From Paenibacillus abyssi (GTDB lineage Bacteria; Bacillota; Bacilli; Paenibacillales; Paenibacillaceae), in the NCBI RefSeq assembly GCF_014640295.1, contig NZ_BMGR01000002.1:372001-436000 (forward strand): 64,000 bases of DNA, given 5' to 3'. Positions 36,603 through 45,628 of the stretch are shown piece after piece. Below the pieces are notes generated by a model, which had not been told where the DNA came from, searched no databases, and saw nothing but the letters and a program-made list of their open reading frames with translations. Made by a program: the position numbers and the translations under genes. Every line of letters starts with the position of its first letter. Within the stretch, counting starts at the first letter, position 1.

Positions 36603-38324
36603 TTACTCATGAAAATCAAGTCCGGAACGAACTTCTTTCACGTACCCGGCGCGAATGACGAAGTCACCGAAATGCTCGCTTTCCTCGCGTTCCTTCGCAT
36701 ACCGGTTCAGCATCGGCCGCAGTTCATGAAGAATTTCCTCTTCACCGATATTTTCACGGTACATTTTATTCAAGCGATTACCCGAGAAGCCGCCGCCCAA
36801 ATACATGTTGTATTTGCCGGGAGCCTTCCCGATAAAGGAAATTTCCGCAAGCGCCGGCCTGGCGCAGCCGTTCGGACATCCGGTCATGCGAATCACAATT
36901 TCCTCCTCGCGCAGCCCTGCCTCATCCAGGATCAATTCAAGCTTATCCAGCAGCGAAGGCATATAACGCTCCGATTCGGCCATTGCCAGGCCGCAGGTCG
37001 GCAATGCGACGCAGGCCATGGAGTTTCTGCGCAGCGCGGAATATTGGGTGCCGTCGGTCAGACCGTATGCCTGAATGATCGCTTCGATTTTTTTCTTCTT
37101 TTGAATGGACACATTGCCTATAATCAGATTCTGATTCGGCGTCAGGCGGAAATCCCCCGTATGCACCTTGGCAATTTCCCGCAAACCGGTCATCAGGAGG
37201 TAGCCTTCTTCGTCCTTTACCCGGCCGTTCTGGATGAAGAGCGTGAAATACCATTTGCCGTTGCTTCCTTTTACCCAGCCGTAACGGTCACCGTTATGGT
37301 CGAAATGATAAGGCCGCGCCTCCTCCAGCTTCCAGCCCAGACGCTGGTGCAGCTCGTCGACAAACCACTCCAGGCCGCGGTCGTCAATTGTATATTTGAA
37401 CCGGGCATGTTTGCGTACCGCACGGTCCCCGTAATCTCTTTGAATCATGACCGTTTTCTCGGCTACATCAATGAGCTGTTCCGGTGTGATAAAACCGATC
37501 ACTCTCGCCAGCTGCGGATACGTCTTCGGATCGCCATGCGTCATGCCCATGCCGCCGCCGACCGCTACGTTGAAGCCAATCAGCTTCCCATGCTCATGAA
37601 TCGCGATAAAACCGAGATCCTGAGAAAAGACGTCCACATCGTTAGACGGCGGTACCGCGATACCGATCTTGAACTTGCGCGGCAAATAGACCGGGCCGTA
37701 TATCGGCTCTTGCTCCTCTGTTTCGCGACTGTCGATCACCTTCTCTTCATCCAGCCAGATTTCATAATACGCTCTGGATCGCGGATCAAGGTGCTTGCTC
37801 ACCTTCTGGGCCCACTCATGGACTTCGCCGTGGATTTCCGATTGATACGGATTCGGATTGCACATCACGTTGCGGTTCACATCGCCGCATGCGGCAAGCG
37901 TGCTTAACAGCGCTTCATTAACTTCCTTGATGGTACTCTTCATGTTCCACTTGAGCACGCCGTGAAGCTGGAACGACTGTCTGGTGGTCAGGCGAATCGT
38001 GCCGTTGGCGTATTTCTGTGCGACGCGGTCCATCATCAGCCATTGCTCCGGCGTCACAACCCCGCCGGCAGCCCGCACGCGCAGCATGAACTGATAAGCC
38101 GGCTCCAGCTTCTGTTTGTTCCGCTCGTTGCGCAGATCGCGGTCATCCTGCATATAGCTGCCGTGGTGTTTCATCAATCGGTTATCATCTTCGGGAATCG
38201 AGCCCGTTATTCTGTCCTGAAGTGTTTCTGCAAGAGATCCCCGCAGGTAATTGCTTCGCCGCTTAATATCCTCTACATCGCTGTGAGGCGCACTATTTGG
38301 CGAAAGTAAGTTGTTTCCGTTCAT
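36603..38324 (-). CDS. cysI: Sulfite reductase hemoprotein beta subunit
   Basis: A protein of 573 residues. The siroheme and 4Fe-4S cluster cysteines are present in Cx5C (CVALPTC) and Cx3C (CPNGC), and the substrate-binding region [17 protein letters not shown] is intact. With CysJ it reduces sulfite to sulfide with NADPH as the electron source. It starts 36 bases after the cysJ stop with RBS AAAGGAGA, so the two genes form one transcript. Length agrees with Bacillus and Enterobacteria CysI. Confidence 0.95.
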   Translation of the reverse strand: MNGNNLLSPNSAPHSDVEDIKRRSNYLRGSLAETLQDRITGSIPEDDNRLMKHHGSYMQDDRDLRNERNKQKLEPAYQFMLRVRAAGGVVTPEQWLMMDRVAQKYANGTIRLTTRQSFQLHGVLKWNMKSTIKEVNEALLSTLAACGDVNRNVMCNPNPYQSEIHGEVHEWAQKVSKHLDPRSRAYYEIWLDEEKVIDSRETEEQEPIYGPVYLPRKFKIGIAVPPSNDVDVFSQDLGFIAIHEHGKLIGFNVAVGGGMGMTHGDPKTYPQLARVIGFITPEQLIDVAEKTVMIQRDYGDRAVRKHARFKYTIDDRGLEWFVDELHQRLGWKLEEARPYHFDHNGDRYGWVKGSNGKWYFTLFIQNGRVKDEEGYLLMTGLREIAKVHTGDFRLTPNQNLIIGNVSIQKKKKIEAIIQAYGLTDGTQYSALRRNSMACVALPTCGLAMAESERYMPSLLDKLELILDEAGLREEEIVIRMTGCPNGCARPALAEISFIGKAPGKYNMYLGGGFSGNRLNKMYRENIGEEEILHELRPMLNRYAKEREESEHFGDFVIRAGYVKEVRSGLDFHE

Positions 38325-38360
38325 TTCCCTGTCTCCTTTCGCTATCTTTGAGCTTGTACT

Positions 38361-40208
38361 TTAATACACATCTCGCTGATAACGTTTTTCCTGCTGCAAT
38401 CGCGCCAAATACTCCGCAGCTCCCTCCGGGCTAAGTCCGCCCTCCCGCTCGAGAATCGTTGCGAAAGCCGCGTGAACGTCATGAGCCATGTGTTTCTCGT
38501 CTCCGCATACATAGATGCTGGCTCCATCCTGAAGCCATTGGTATAATTCCTTGCTGTTTTCAAGGATCCGATGCTGTACATAGACCTTCTCATCCGTATC
38601 GCGTGAGAACGCGACATCCATGCGCGTCAGTACGCCATCTTTCAGCCAGCGCTGCCACTCCACTTGATAAAGGAAATCGGTGGAGAAATGGCGGTCACCG
38701 AAGAACAGCCATGTCTTGCCCGGCGCCCCGGTCTCTTCCCGTTCTCCCAGGAATGCCCGGAACGGGGCAACGCCTGTACCCGGCCCGACCATGATGATCG
38801 GCGCATCCGGATTTTCAGGGAGCTTGAAGCTCGGGTTCTGCTGCACAAATACAGGCAGCGCTTCACCCGGCTCCGCCTGCTCGGAGATATAGGTCGAGCA
38901 TACGCCGTACCGATTCCGCCCATTAGCCTCGTACTCAACTTTGCGGATCGTCAGATGCACCTCATCCGGGTATGCCTGCGGACTGCTGGATATCGAATAA
39001 AGCCGAGGCGGGAGCTTCCGGAGAATCGATACAAAATCTTTGGCCGGCACTCCTTTCAGGTTATAATCCTGCACCAGATCCAGCAGATCGCGATCCCTGA
39101 TATACGATCTGAGCTCCTGCTCTCTTCCTGCCACCAGCAGTTCCTGCAGCCCGCTCCCTGAGAACAGCTTCGCGGCTTGCTCCATTAGCGGCTTCGTTAA
39201 TACCGTTATCTCATAATGGCTGGTCAACGCTTCAAGCAATGAGCGCTGCTCGCCATTTTTATTGATCGTGACAAGCTCTTCCGGCTTCCATCCCATCGCT
39301 TCGATCAGCTCGCCGACAAGTCTGGGGTGATTCTTCGGATAGATACCCAGGCTGTCGCCCGGCTCATACTGAAGATTCGATCCCTCAAGCGAGAGCTCGA
39401 GATGGCGGGTTTCCCGGTCTGATCCGCGCCCGTTCAGATTCAAATTTTCAAGCACGACAGCCTGAAACGGGTTGGATCTGGAATATTCGGTTTGCTCCCC
39501 GATCTGAACCGCCGCACCGCCGGCGCTTGCCAAGGATGATACCGCAGTTCCTTCACTCAGTGATGCCAGCACGTTGTTCATCCATTCCGCCGCAGCATCT
39601 TCGAAGTCCACGTCGCAATCCACGCGCGGGGTAAGACGCTTGCCTCCAAGCTCCTCAAGACGCTGGTCAAAGTCCTTCCCGGTCTTGCAGAAAAACTCAT
39701 AGGAAGTATCCCCCAGAGCCAATACGGAAAACTGCAAGCCCTCCAATTGAGGCGCTCTCTTGCTGTGCAGGAACTCGTAGAAAGGAAGTGCGTTGTCCGG
39801 CGGATCGCCCTCCCCATGCGTGCTTACCAGAATGAGCAGGTTTTGCACCTTCTTGAGCGTATTCGGCTTAAAATCGTTCATGGAGGAAACGGTTGCCTGG
39901 AAGCCCTGTTCCTGAAGCTTGTCAGTCAGCTTCTTGGCCAATTTATGACTGTTCCCGGTCTGGGACCCGAACAGCACCGTTACCTCTTTCGAAACAGCGG
40001 GTACACTCGCTGTCAAAGCCGCCGATGCCGTTAAGTCTGCTGAAGCGGCCGGCACCGGGGCTGCAGATGCAGGAGCCCCCACTTGCTGAAAAGCCGCCAG
40101 ATAACCGGTCAGCCAAACCTTCTGCACGTCCGTAAGCGAAGGCAGCAAACGATTAAGCAGATCTGCCTGCTCCTGATTAAATGGACTGTTCGTTACTTGT
40201 AATACCAA
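38361..40208 (-). CDS. cysJ: Sulfite reductase flavoprotein alpha subunit
   Basis: A protein of 615 residues with an FMN flavodoxin domain (LFGSQTGNSHKLAKK, STHGEGDPPDNALP), a FAD domain (PRLYSISSSP) and an NADPH site (VGPGTGVAPFRAFLG). It passes electrons from NADPH to CysI. The start is TTG at 40208, seven bases after GAGGTG. The N-terminal 75 residues with a Pro/Ala linker precede the flavodoxin domain. It is the first gene of the cysJI operon. A perfect palindrome TCGTATACGA lies 41 bases upstream. Confidence 0.95.
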   Translation of the reverse strand: MVLQVTNSPFNQEQADLLNRLLPSLTDVQKVWLTGYLAAFQQVGAPASAAPVPAASADLTASAALTASVPAVSKEVTVLFGSQTGNSHKLAKKLTDKLQEQGFQATVSSMNDFKPNTLKKVQNLLILVSTHGEGDPPDNALPFYEFLHSKRAPQLEGLQFSVLALGDTSYEFFCKTGKDFDQRLEELGGKRLTPRVDCDVDFEDAAAEWMNNVLASLSEGTAVSSLASAGGAAVQIGEQTEYSRSNPFQAVVLENLNLNGRGSDRETRHLELSLEGSNLQYEPGDSLGIYPKNHPRLVGELIEAMGWKPEELVTINKNGEQRSLLEALTSHYEITVLTKPLMEQAAKLFSGSGLQELLVAGREQELRSYIRDRDLLDLVQDYNLKGVPAKDFVSILRKLPPRLYSISSSPQAYPDEVHLTIRKVEYEANGRNRYGVCSTYISEQAEPGEALPVFVQQNPSFKLPENPDAPIIMVGPGTGVAPFRAFLGEREETGAPGKTWLFFGDRHFSTDFLYQVEWQRWLKDGVLTRMDVAFSRDTDEKVYVQHRILENSKELYQWLQDGASIYVCGDEKHMAHDVHAAFATILEREGGLSPEGAAEYLARLQQEKRYQRDVY

Positions 40209-40345
40209 TAATATACACCTCGCATAACATTAAAATTATTCTTAGTATTCGTATACGATTAAATTATTTTTCATCTTACATTCAAACTATCACAGCAAGA
40301 GAAACCAAGCAACAAAAATGATTTTATAGGTATTATTGGTTTTGC
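40209..40345 (-). promoter_or_regulatory. cysJ upstream region with a palindrome
   Basis: An AT-rich region with perfect palindrome TCGTATACGA at 40249-40258, between the cysJ start and a copy of GTATTATTGG at 40331. It is the likely place for a sulfur regulator of the LysR or Rrf2 type. I cannot place the promoter boxes firmly. In the same gap, AAATCGCA/TGCGATT arms at 40367-40398 form a stem with a T-run on the plus strand. Confidence 0.35.
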
Positions 40346-40482
40346 TGATAAATGAATTTCATAACAAATCGCACCCAATAAATGGATGCGATTGAGTTTT
40401 TATGTCAATCCTCTGCAATACAGTTACGCATGGCTCTTTGCGTACCAAACTTGCAGCGCTTGTTGGCATATCTGAAAAGTAA

Positions 40483-40513
40483 AGATGTGCCTGCTAACCT
40501 GCAGCTCCATTTC
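40483..40513. repeat. 31-bp match to the secreted repeat-protein gene
   Basis: Positions 40483-40513 equal 42660-42690 in 29 of 31 bases, in the same orientation. The other copy codes MKWSYRLAGTSR in the secreted protein. Here the flanks do not match, so it looks like a short decayed duplicate or conversion tract. Confidence 0.5.
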
Positions 40514-40522
40514 TTACATACG

Positions 40523-41146
40523 TCATGTCCTGGCTTTTCTCATGACGAATGTAATGATCCCGCAAAGAAACAGATACGTAATTGCAGTAAACAATAGATC
40601 TATCAATAATAGACGCGGATAAGGATAGAATTCTAGTGCAAATTGAAACGAATAAAATACAGGGAAGGGGAGTATTAACCATAGGTTAATCGAGTAGAAA
40701 TGTCTTCTGTATATTTTACTTTTACTCTCATTATTCTTCGTCCTCATTGCTTCAAAGAAAATGATTGCAGTGATTTGAACAATAAGTCCGACACTAACGG
40801 TAAATACGGTTTGCCAAGTAAAATAAGCGGCAATGGATATCAGCAATCCGATTAGACTCACTCCTGTAGCTGCAATAACCGGAATAGCAATATCCATTCG
40901 TTTATTTGTTGTCTCGTTTGCGATAACCGCATCATCCTTACAGTCTATCATATCGTCAAAAAGTAAATAATCAGTGGGTACATCAAATGCGAGACTGAGT
41001 TGAATCACTTTATCTGTATCAGGTATGGACTCGCCTACTTCCCATTTCGAAATTGCTTGCCTTGAAACACCAAGTTGTTCAGCTAATTTTTCTTGGGACA
41101 TATAATTCTTCTTTCGAAGTTTTTGTATTTTTTGTCCGATTGCCAT
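40523..41146 (-). CDS. XRE-family regulator with C-terminal membrane domain
   Basis: A protein of 207 residues. The N-terminal helix-turn-helix (MSQEKLAEQLGVSRQAISKWEVG) has a regulator core (residues 1-65). About 90-205 hold four hydrophobic segments (VIAATGVSLIGLLISIAAYF, VGLIVQITAIIFF). The layout is that of membrane-tethered XRE regulators common in Firmicutes. Signal and targets are unknown. RBS AAGGAGG. Confidence 0.85.
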   Translation of the reverse strand: MAIGQKIQKLRKKNYMSQEKLAEQLGVSRQAISKWEVGESIPDTDKVIQLSLAFDVPTDYLLFDDMIDCKDDAVIANETTNKRMDIAIPVIAATGVSLIGLLISIAAYFTWQTVFTVSVGLIVQITAIIFFEAMRTKNNESKSKIYRRHFYSINLWLILPFPVFYSFQFALEFYPYPRLLLIDLLFTAITYLFLCGIITFVMRKART

Positions 41147-41289
41147 ATGAGACCCTCCTTCATTTCGGTATCTCTATTTTAAAGATAGACCTGGTTGCGA
41201 ACAACCAAATGCACCTTGAACATCCGCAACCAGCGTTAGCAAGCCTTATTCTTAAAGGCTTCCAGAGCATTGGACTGCATCTTCAAAAA

Positions 41290-41340
41290 ATTGCCGTTAC
41301 TTGTGATACGGTTCGGCGTATCATAAATGAGGCGAATTCA
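41290..41340 (+). repeat. Dispersed REP-like repeat, copy C
   Basis: A 51-bp element related to copies at 54830-54886, 60331-60380 (inverted) and 61279-61330. It reads TTGCCGTTAC, then the near palindrome GATACGGTTCGGCGTATC, then ATAAATGAGGCGAA. It lies in the gap upstream of the XRE gene. Confidence 0.65.
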
Positions 41341-41366
41341 GAGAACAGCCGTTAGCGAGAGGAAAT

Positions 41367-41410
41367 AAGGATAAAGGAGGCCATCCTTAGCGGAAAGCCT
41401 CCTTATCCTT
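41367..41410 (-). terminator. Terminator of the secreted repeat-protein gene
   Basis: AAGGATAAAGGAGGC pairs with GCCTCCTTATCCTT (one bulge). On the minus strand the tail is ATTTCC. It follows the stop at 41430 by 20 bases. Confidence 0.75.
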
Positions 41411-41429
41411 CTGATTCGATGTTGCTCTT

Positions 41430-43733
41430 TTATGCGTTATCAATCGAAATAAGGGATCCTTCTTTTGCTCGCTCATAGTTAACCTTATAACCCAATCTCT
41501 CGGAGATGTTCCGCAGCGGTACATAAGATCTTCCGTTTGTTAGTTGAACGTTGGAGAAGACTACTTTGGCACCATCTTTTTCGAAGGTGACGCTTTTAGT
41601 TGACTGTTCCCATTTCATTGTATAACCTAGCGCTGCTCCAATCACTTTCAGCGGTACATAAGTCGTACCTTTCTCAATATAAGGGATACCCAGTTCATTC
41701 GAAGAGGATAATGTCTTTCCGTTTACTTTAATAATAATCGGATCTTCAAATTTCAGTCCATTCGCATACATAATCTGGCCATATGCACCAACAAATATAT
41801 ATTTCCCGTGTGCTTTAATACCGTCCAGCATCATTCCACTGCCGCCGATGTCAAAGTCTGAATACTGTTTTGGAATTGGAATCTCTTTCCACTTCACGCC
41901 GTCTTTCGAAATATAATAAGCATTATAATTTACATAATCCCCTTTTACTTCCGCAATAGAATCATTGAAGGCGAAGAGATATCCGTCAAACGACGTAACA
42001 AATTCAAACCGGTCATTATGATCCAGACCGGCTGCAGATTTCGACCACTGCTTGCCATCCTTCGATACCCACATTTTCGTAGCATCATACGGATAGGTCG
42101 CAATGTATCGTTCTCCGTTCCAAGCCAGATCCACTACAATGACATCCAGATTCGTAAGCGCCGTCCACACCGTTCCGTTCGTAGATTGCATGATTTTCGT
42201 ATATTGATTGCCGTTGTTATAAATCTGGAATGCGGCCAACACCCGTTTCCCATCCCAGACCATAGAGGTGAGCCAATAGTCGGATTTGCTTACGCTGTTC
42301 ACTTTCGTCCAGGAAAGTCCGTCCCTGGACGTATAAACACCATACACTTGATCAGAAGCAATGAAAAACTTCCCTGTCCACAGTATATTACTCAAATCGC
42401 CGTATTGATCTTTAAATGAAACGCGTACAGGCTTCCAACTGACCCCATCGGAAGATACATAAACGCCACCGTTTCCGACCGCAACAAATTTGTTCGCGCC
42501 CCATGCGACATCAAACAAACTCACTCTTCCAAAGCTTTCTTTATATGAAAAAGGAGTAGCGCTCTTCCACTGCGTTCCATTATCGGTGTAAATAACGCTT
42601 CCTTGAAGGCCTACAGCTACCGTTCTTTTCCCATTGGTGGCTATCGCTTTGAAATCTCTAGATGTGCCTGCTAACCTGTAACTCCATTTCATCCCGTCGC
42701 TCGTATAGATGGAGTAAGTGCCGTCAGGATAATTCTCCATCTTCTTAGAACCAAGCCCGGCAAACCCGCCATCGACTGGATACATCGTATAGACCGAAAC
42801 TTGGAGATTGGACAAGTCGTGCTGCTTCCAATTCACCCCATCGGTAGATGTATAAGATACTTGCCGGCCTGAAGCGTTATTTGGGACATATCCGACCGCG
42901 ATGTACGTTTTCCCGTTTGTAAACAGCGATTGCAGTCTGACGTTACTTGGCGACTTACTTTGTTTATTCCAGGTCAGCCCGTCCTTCGACGTATAAAACC
43001 CGTTGCCGACCCCCAGGTAATGATTCTTGGCCCATACCATATCGTTAATATTGGCTTTGGTGTCAAGAGGCTTGCTTGTCCATTTCAAACCGTCCTTGGA
43101 GGTATAAACCTTCTTTTCTTCATAACCATAAATAAAGTATGTACCGTTAACATATTTAATCGGATGCGAGCCATATTGAACTTCAAGCGTGAGGGTTTTG
43201 GTCCAATTTTCCCCGTCGCTTGAAGTGTACACATGCTCTCGTCCTACAGCTACAAATTTGTTCTTTCCCCAGACGAGATAATGAATCGCTTCACCTGGCT
43301 CAAAATCAATCTTCTTCCACTTCAGCCCATCGGTTGAAATAAATGCTTCTGAAGACGCATAATTCGCTTCTCTTTCATATTCCGTGTTTGCGCCAAACAT
43401 CACATATTTCTTTCCATCCCAAGCGATCGTTGTGAGTTGATAGTTTCCAAACTTCGACAATGCCTTCCAATTCCGTCCGTTCGTTGATTTCATCACGGTT
43501 CCGTAAGGACCAACGGCAATATATTCTTTATCCCCTATCGCTAAAGAGTAAGGCGGATCCGAACTGTATGATGAGTCCACCGTCCATCCTTCGCCTATCG
43601 AGTAGGGCGACTCCTGCAACGTAATGCTGTCAATGCTTTCATTAGATGCAGCAGACACTTCAGAATTCGCTGTAAAAAAAGGCCATATCAATGTGATACA
43701 AATGATCATTACAACCGCTTTTTTCCAATGCAT
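41430..43733 (-). CDS. Secreted beta-propeller-like repeat protein with C-terminal copper amine oxidase-like domain
   Basis: A protein of 767 residues. The signal peptide (HWKKAVVMIICITLIWPFF, cleavage near AASNES) shows export. The body (about 45-650) carries many repeats of the form VYTSSDGENWTK, separated by WAGNKFVAVG-like strands, as in WD40/BNR-like propellers. The last 95 residues have two copper amine oxidase N-terminal-like repeats (GTTYVPLKVIGAALGYTMKWE, GRSYVPLRNISERLGYKVNYE). These domains are common in Paenibacillus exported proteins. Cell surface or extracellular. Function not known. Confidence 0.85.
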   Translation of the reverse strand: MHWKKAVVMIICITLIWPFFTANSEVSAASNESIDSITLQESPYSIGEGWTVDSSYSSDPPYSLAIGDKEYIAVGPYGTVMKSTNGRNWKALSKFGNYQLTTIAWDGKKYVMFGANTEYEREANYASSEAFISTDGLKWKKIDFEPGEAIHYLVWGKNKFVAVGREHVYTSSDGENWTKTLTLEVQYGSHPIKYVNGTYFIYGYEEKKVYTSKDGLKWTSKPLDTKANINDMVWAKNHYLGVGNGFYTSKDGLTWNKQSKSPSNVRLQSLFTNGKTYIAVGYVPNNASGRQVSYTSTDGVNWKQHDLSNLQVSVYTMYPVDGGFAGLGSKKMENYPDGTYSIYTSDGMKWSYRLAGTSRDFKAIATNGKRTVAVGLQGSVIYTDNGTQWKSATPFSYKESFGRVSLFDVAWGANKFVAVGNGGVYVSSDGVSWKPVRVSFKDQYGDLSNILWTGKFFIASDQVYGVYTSRDGLSWTKVNSVSKSDYWLTSMVWDGKRVLAAFQIYNNGNQYTKIMQSTNGTVWTALTNLDVIVVDLAWNGERYIATYPYDATKMWVSKDGKQWSKSAAGLDHNDRFEFVTSFDGYLFAFNDSIAEVKGDYVNYNAYYISKDGVKWKEIPIPKQYSDFDIGGSGMMLDGIKAHGKYIFVGAYGQIMYANGLKFEDPIIIKVNGKTLSSSNELGIPYIEKGTTYVPLKVIGAALGYTMKWEQSTKSVTFEKDGAKVVFSNVQLTNGRSYVPLRNISERLGYKVNYERAKEGSLISIDNA
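42660..42690. repeat. Partner of the 31-bp match at 40483-40513
   Basis: This copy is inside the repeat protein gene, with 29 of 31 bases matching the fragment near the XRE gene. Confidence 0.5.
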
Positions 43734-43780
43734 AGCTTCCTCCTAGTTACTCCTATGATGGTGTATGGGGTCAGTCCAAT

Positions 43781-43805
43781 AAAAAAAGAACCTTGCGTGA
43801 GGTTC
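43781..43805 (-). terminator. Terminator hairpin in the leader of the secreted repeat protein gene
   Basis: GAACCT pairs with AGGTTC over a short loop and is followed by CTTTTTTTATT on the minus strand, 47 bases before the gene start. Flanking arms GGGTCA and TGACCC could form an alternative structure. Confidence 0.6.
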
Positions 43806-43924
43806 ATAAAATATCGAACTGTGACCCACCTCTATTATATGCCTTTGGAACCATACACGTAATAGGACTGAAAGACTATATATTTTGGATACTTTTTCCA
43901 CTTTAATTTCCCGCATCGTAACGC

Positions 43925-43952
43925 AAAAAAACCCGGTAAGTCGCCGACCGGG
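43925..43952 (-). terminator. Terminator of dbpA
   Basis: CCCGGT pairs with ACCGGG, followed by a run of seven Ts on the minus strand, 23 bases after the stop of the helicase gene. Confidence 0.85.
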
Positions 43953-43974
43953 ATCATCCTAGGTTTGTTGCATC

Positions 43975-45423
43975 CTATTTCTTGTTCGCCTCTTGAACCT
44001 TCAGAAGCTTTCCTTTGATCGTTGTATCCTTCATCTTATGGAGTACCAGACGGCCTTTGCCATTGAGAATATCCACATAGGAAGCATTATCCTCTATGGT
44101 GATAATCCCTATGTCATTCGCCGACACACCTTCAATTTTGGCAATGGTGCCGACAAAGTCTACAGCTCTGATCTTCTTTTTCTTTCCACCGTTAAAATAC
44201 AGCTTCAGGATTTCTTGATCCATTCGGGAGCTTCTGTCCTTTTTGACGGCTGGCTGATTCCTCATCTTCGCTTCAAAGGCAGCTTTAACATGTGCCACTG
44301 CTTCTTTTGAAGGACTTGTTTTCCTGGGGATCTCAAATCCGATATACTTCTCAATATTGAGAACGAATTTCTCTTCATTTGGCGTTGCGAAGGAGATCGC
44401 TTTCCCCGTATGGCCAGCCCTTCCCGTTCGGCCGGTCCGATGCACATAACTCTCATTCTCTAATGGAAGGTCATAGTTGATCACATGACTGATGCTGTCT
44501 ATATCAATCCCTCTTGCGGCTACATCCGTCGCAATTAGATAGCGGAATTCCCCTCGTTTGAACGCATTCATAACTTGAAAGCGATTGTCCTGCTCCATTC
44601 CGCCATGGATTCTGTCACAAGGGTATCCCCGCTTGTCTAATTCTTTAAACACAACTTCTACCCTAACCTGCGTTCGGCAAAATATAATACAGCTGTCCGG
44701 ATTCTCGACTATGGTAACATCCCGGAGCAATTGAAGCTTGTTCTCGTCCTTCACCATATAAAGCGAATGCTCAATTTGGCTTGTCGTTCTACCCTCTGTC
44801 TTCAACTCGATATCCAATGGATGATTCATATACCGATGGCATAAATTCTCTACATCCTTGGGCAGCGTCGCAGAGAACAGCATCGTCATTCGATCCTTGG
44901 GCAGATCGCGGATAATTTTCTCCACCTGCTCGATAAATCCCATGCTCAGCATCTCATCGGCTTCATCAATCACAAGAAACCTCACTTGCTCCAAGTCAAT
45001 GGTTTGCTTCTCGATATGATCCATTATCCGTCCCGGCGTACCTACGACAACGTGATTTTTGTGCGTCAGCTGCACCTTTTGCCTGGCAAAAGGCTGCTTC
45101 CCATAAATAGCGGTTGCCTTGATTCGTTTATATCGGCCAATATTCATGATGTCCTGTTTGACCTGATCAGCAAGCTCGCGCGTTGGCGTTAGAATCAAAG
45201 CCTGCGGCCGATTCTCTTCCCATTCCACCATTTCACAGATCGGAATGCCGTAAGCCGCAGTTTTACCGCTTCCCGTATGGGATTTGACGGTCATATCCTT
45301 CTTCTCAAGCGCAAAGGGGATCACCCTGCTTTGAACTTCCGTGGGCTTTTGGTACCCCAAGCTATCCAAGGCACGGATAATATCCTCACTTAAATTGTAA
45401 TCCTTAAATCCTTGTTCATTCAT
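43975..45423 (-). CDS. dbpA: DEAD-box ATP-dependent RNA helicase DbpA
   Basis: A protein of 482 residues, near the length of B. subtilis YxiN (479). Helicase motifs are SHTGSGKT (I), PTRELA (Ia), DEAD (II), SAT (III) and HRTGRTGR (VI). The C-terminal DbpA RNA-binding domain (about 400-482, [20 protein letters not shown]) recognises 23S rRNA hairpin 92. It helps assemble the 50S subunit. The start ATG at 45423 follows AAGGGG by seven bases. Confidence 0.94.
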   Translation of the reverse strand: MNEQGFKDYNLSEDIIRALDSLGYQKPTEVQSRVIPFALEKKDMTVKSHTGSGKTAAYGIPICEMVEWEENRPQALILTPTRELADQVKQDIMNIGRYKRIKATAIYGKQPFARQKVQLTHKNHVVVGTPGRIMDHIEKQTIDLEQVRFLVIDEADEMLSMGFIEQVEKIIRDLPKDRMTMLFSATLPKDVENLCHRYMNHPLDIELKTEGRTTSQIEHSLYMVKDENKLQLLRDVTIVENPDSCIIFCRTQVRVEVVFKELDKRGYPCDRIHGGMEQDNRFQVMNAFKRGEFRYLIATDVAARGIDIDSISHVINYDLPLENESYVHRTGRTGRAGHTGKAISFATPNEEKFVLNIEKYIGFEIPRKTSPSKEAVAHVKAAFEAKMRNQPAVKKDRSSRMDQEILKLYFNGGKKKKIRAVDFVGTIAKIEGVSANDIGIITIEDNASYVDILNGKGRLVLHKMKDTTIKGKLLKVQEANKK

Positions 45424-45628
45424 AAATAAACCCCTTTGTTTAAATAGCGGCGGCTTCCATTGTAAGGAAAGATAACATTTGAACCTTGTGAGATAAATGT
45501 ATCCTAATATTATGGACATTCCCGCCCATTCCATGCAGGAAGGCGACTCTTCATGATACGATATTACGAACCGCTTAGCCAGCCCACTACGTTCTCCGAA
45601 CAAGCTATAACGGCTAAATTCATGCAGT

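Noticed and set aside
36543-37907. 454-residue open frame on the plus strand
   Set aside because: Antisense to cysI, whose motifs are clear; Ile/Val/His-rich composition is that of a shadow.
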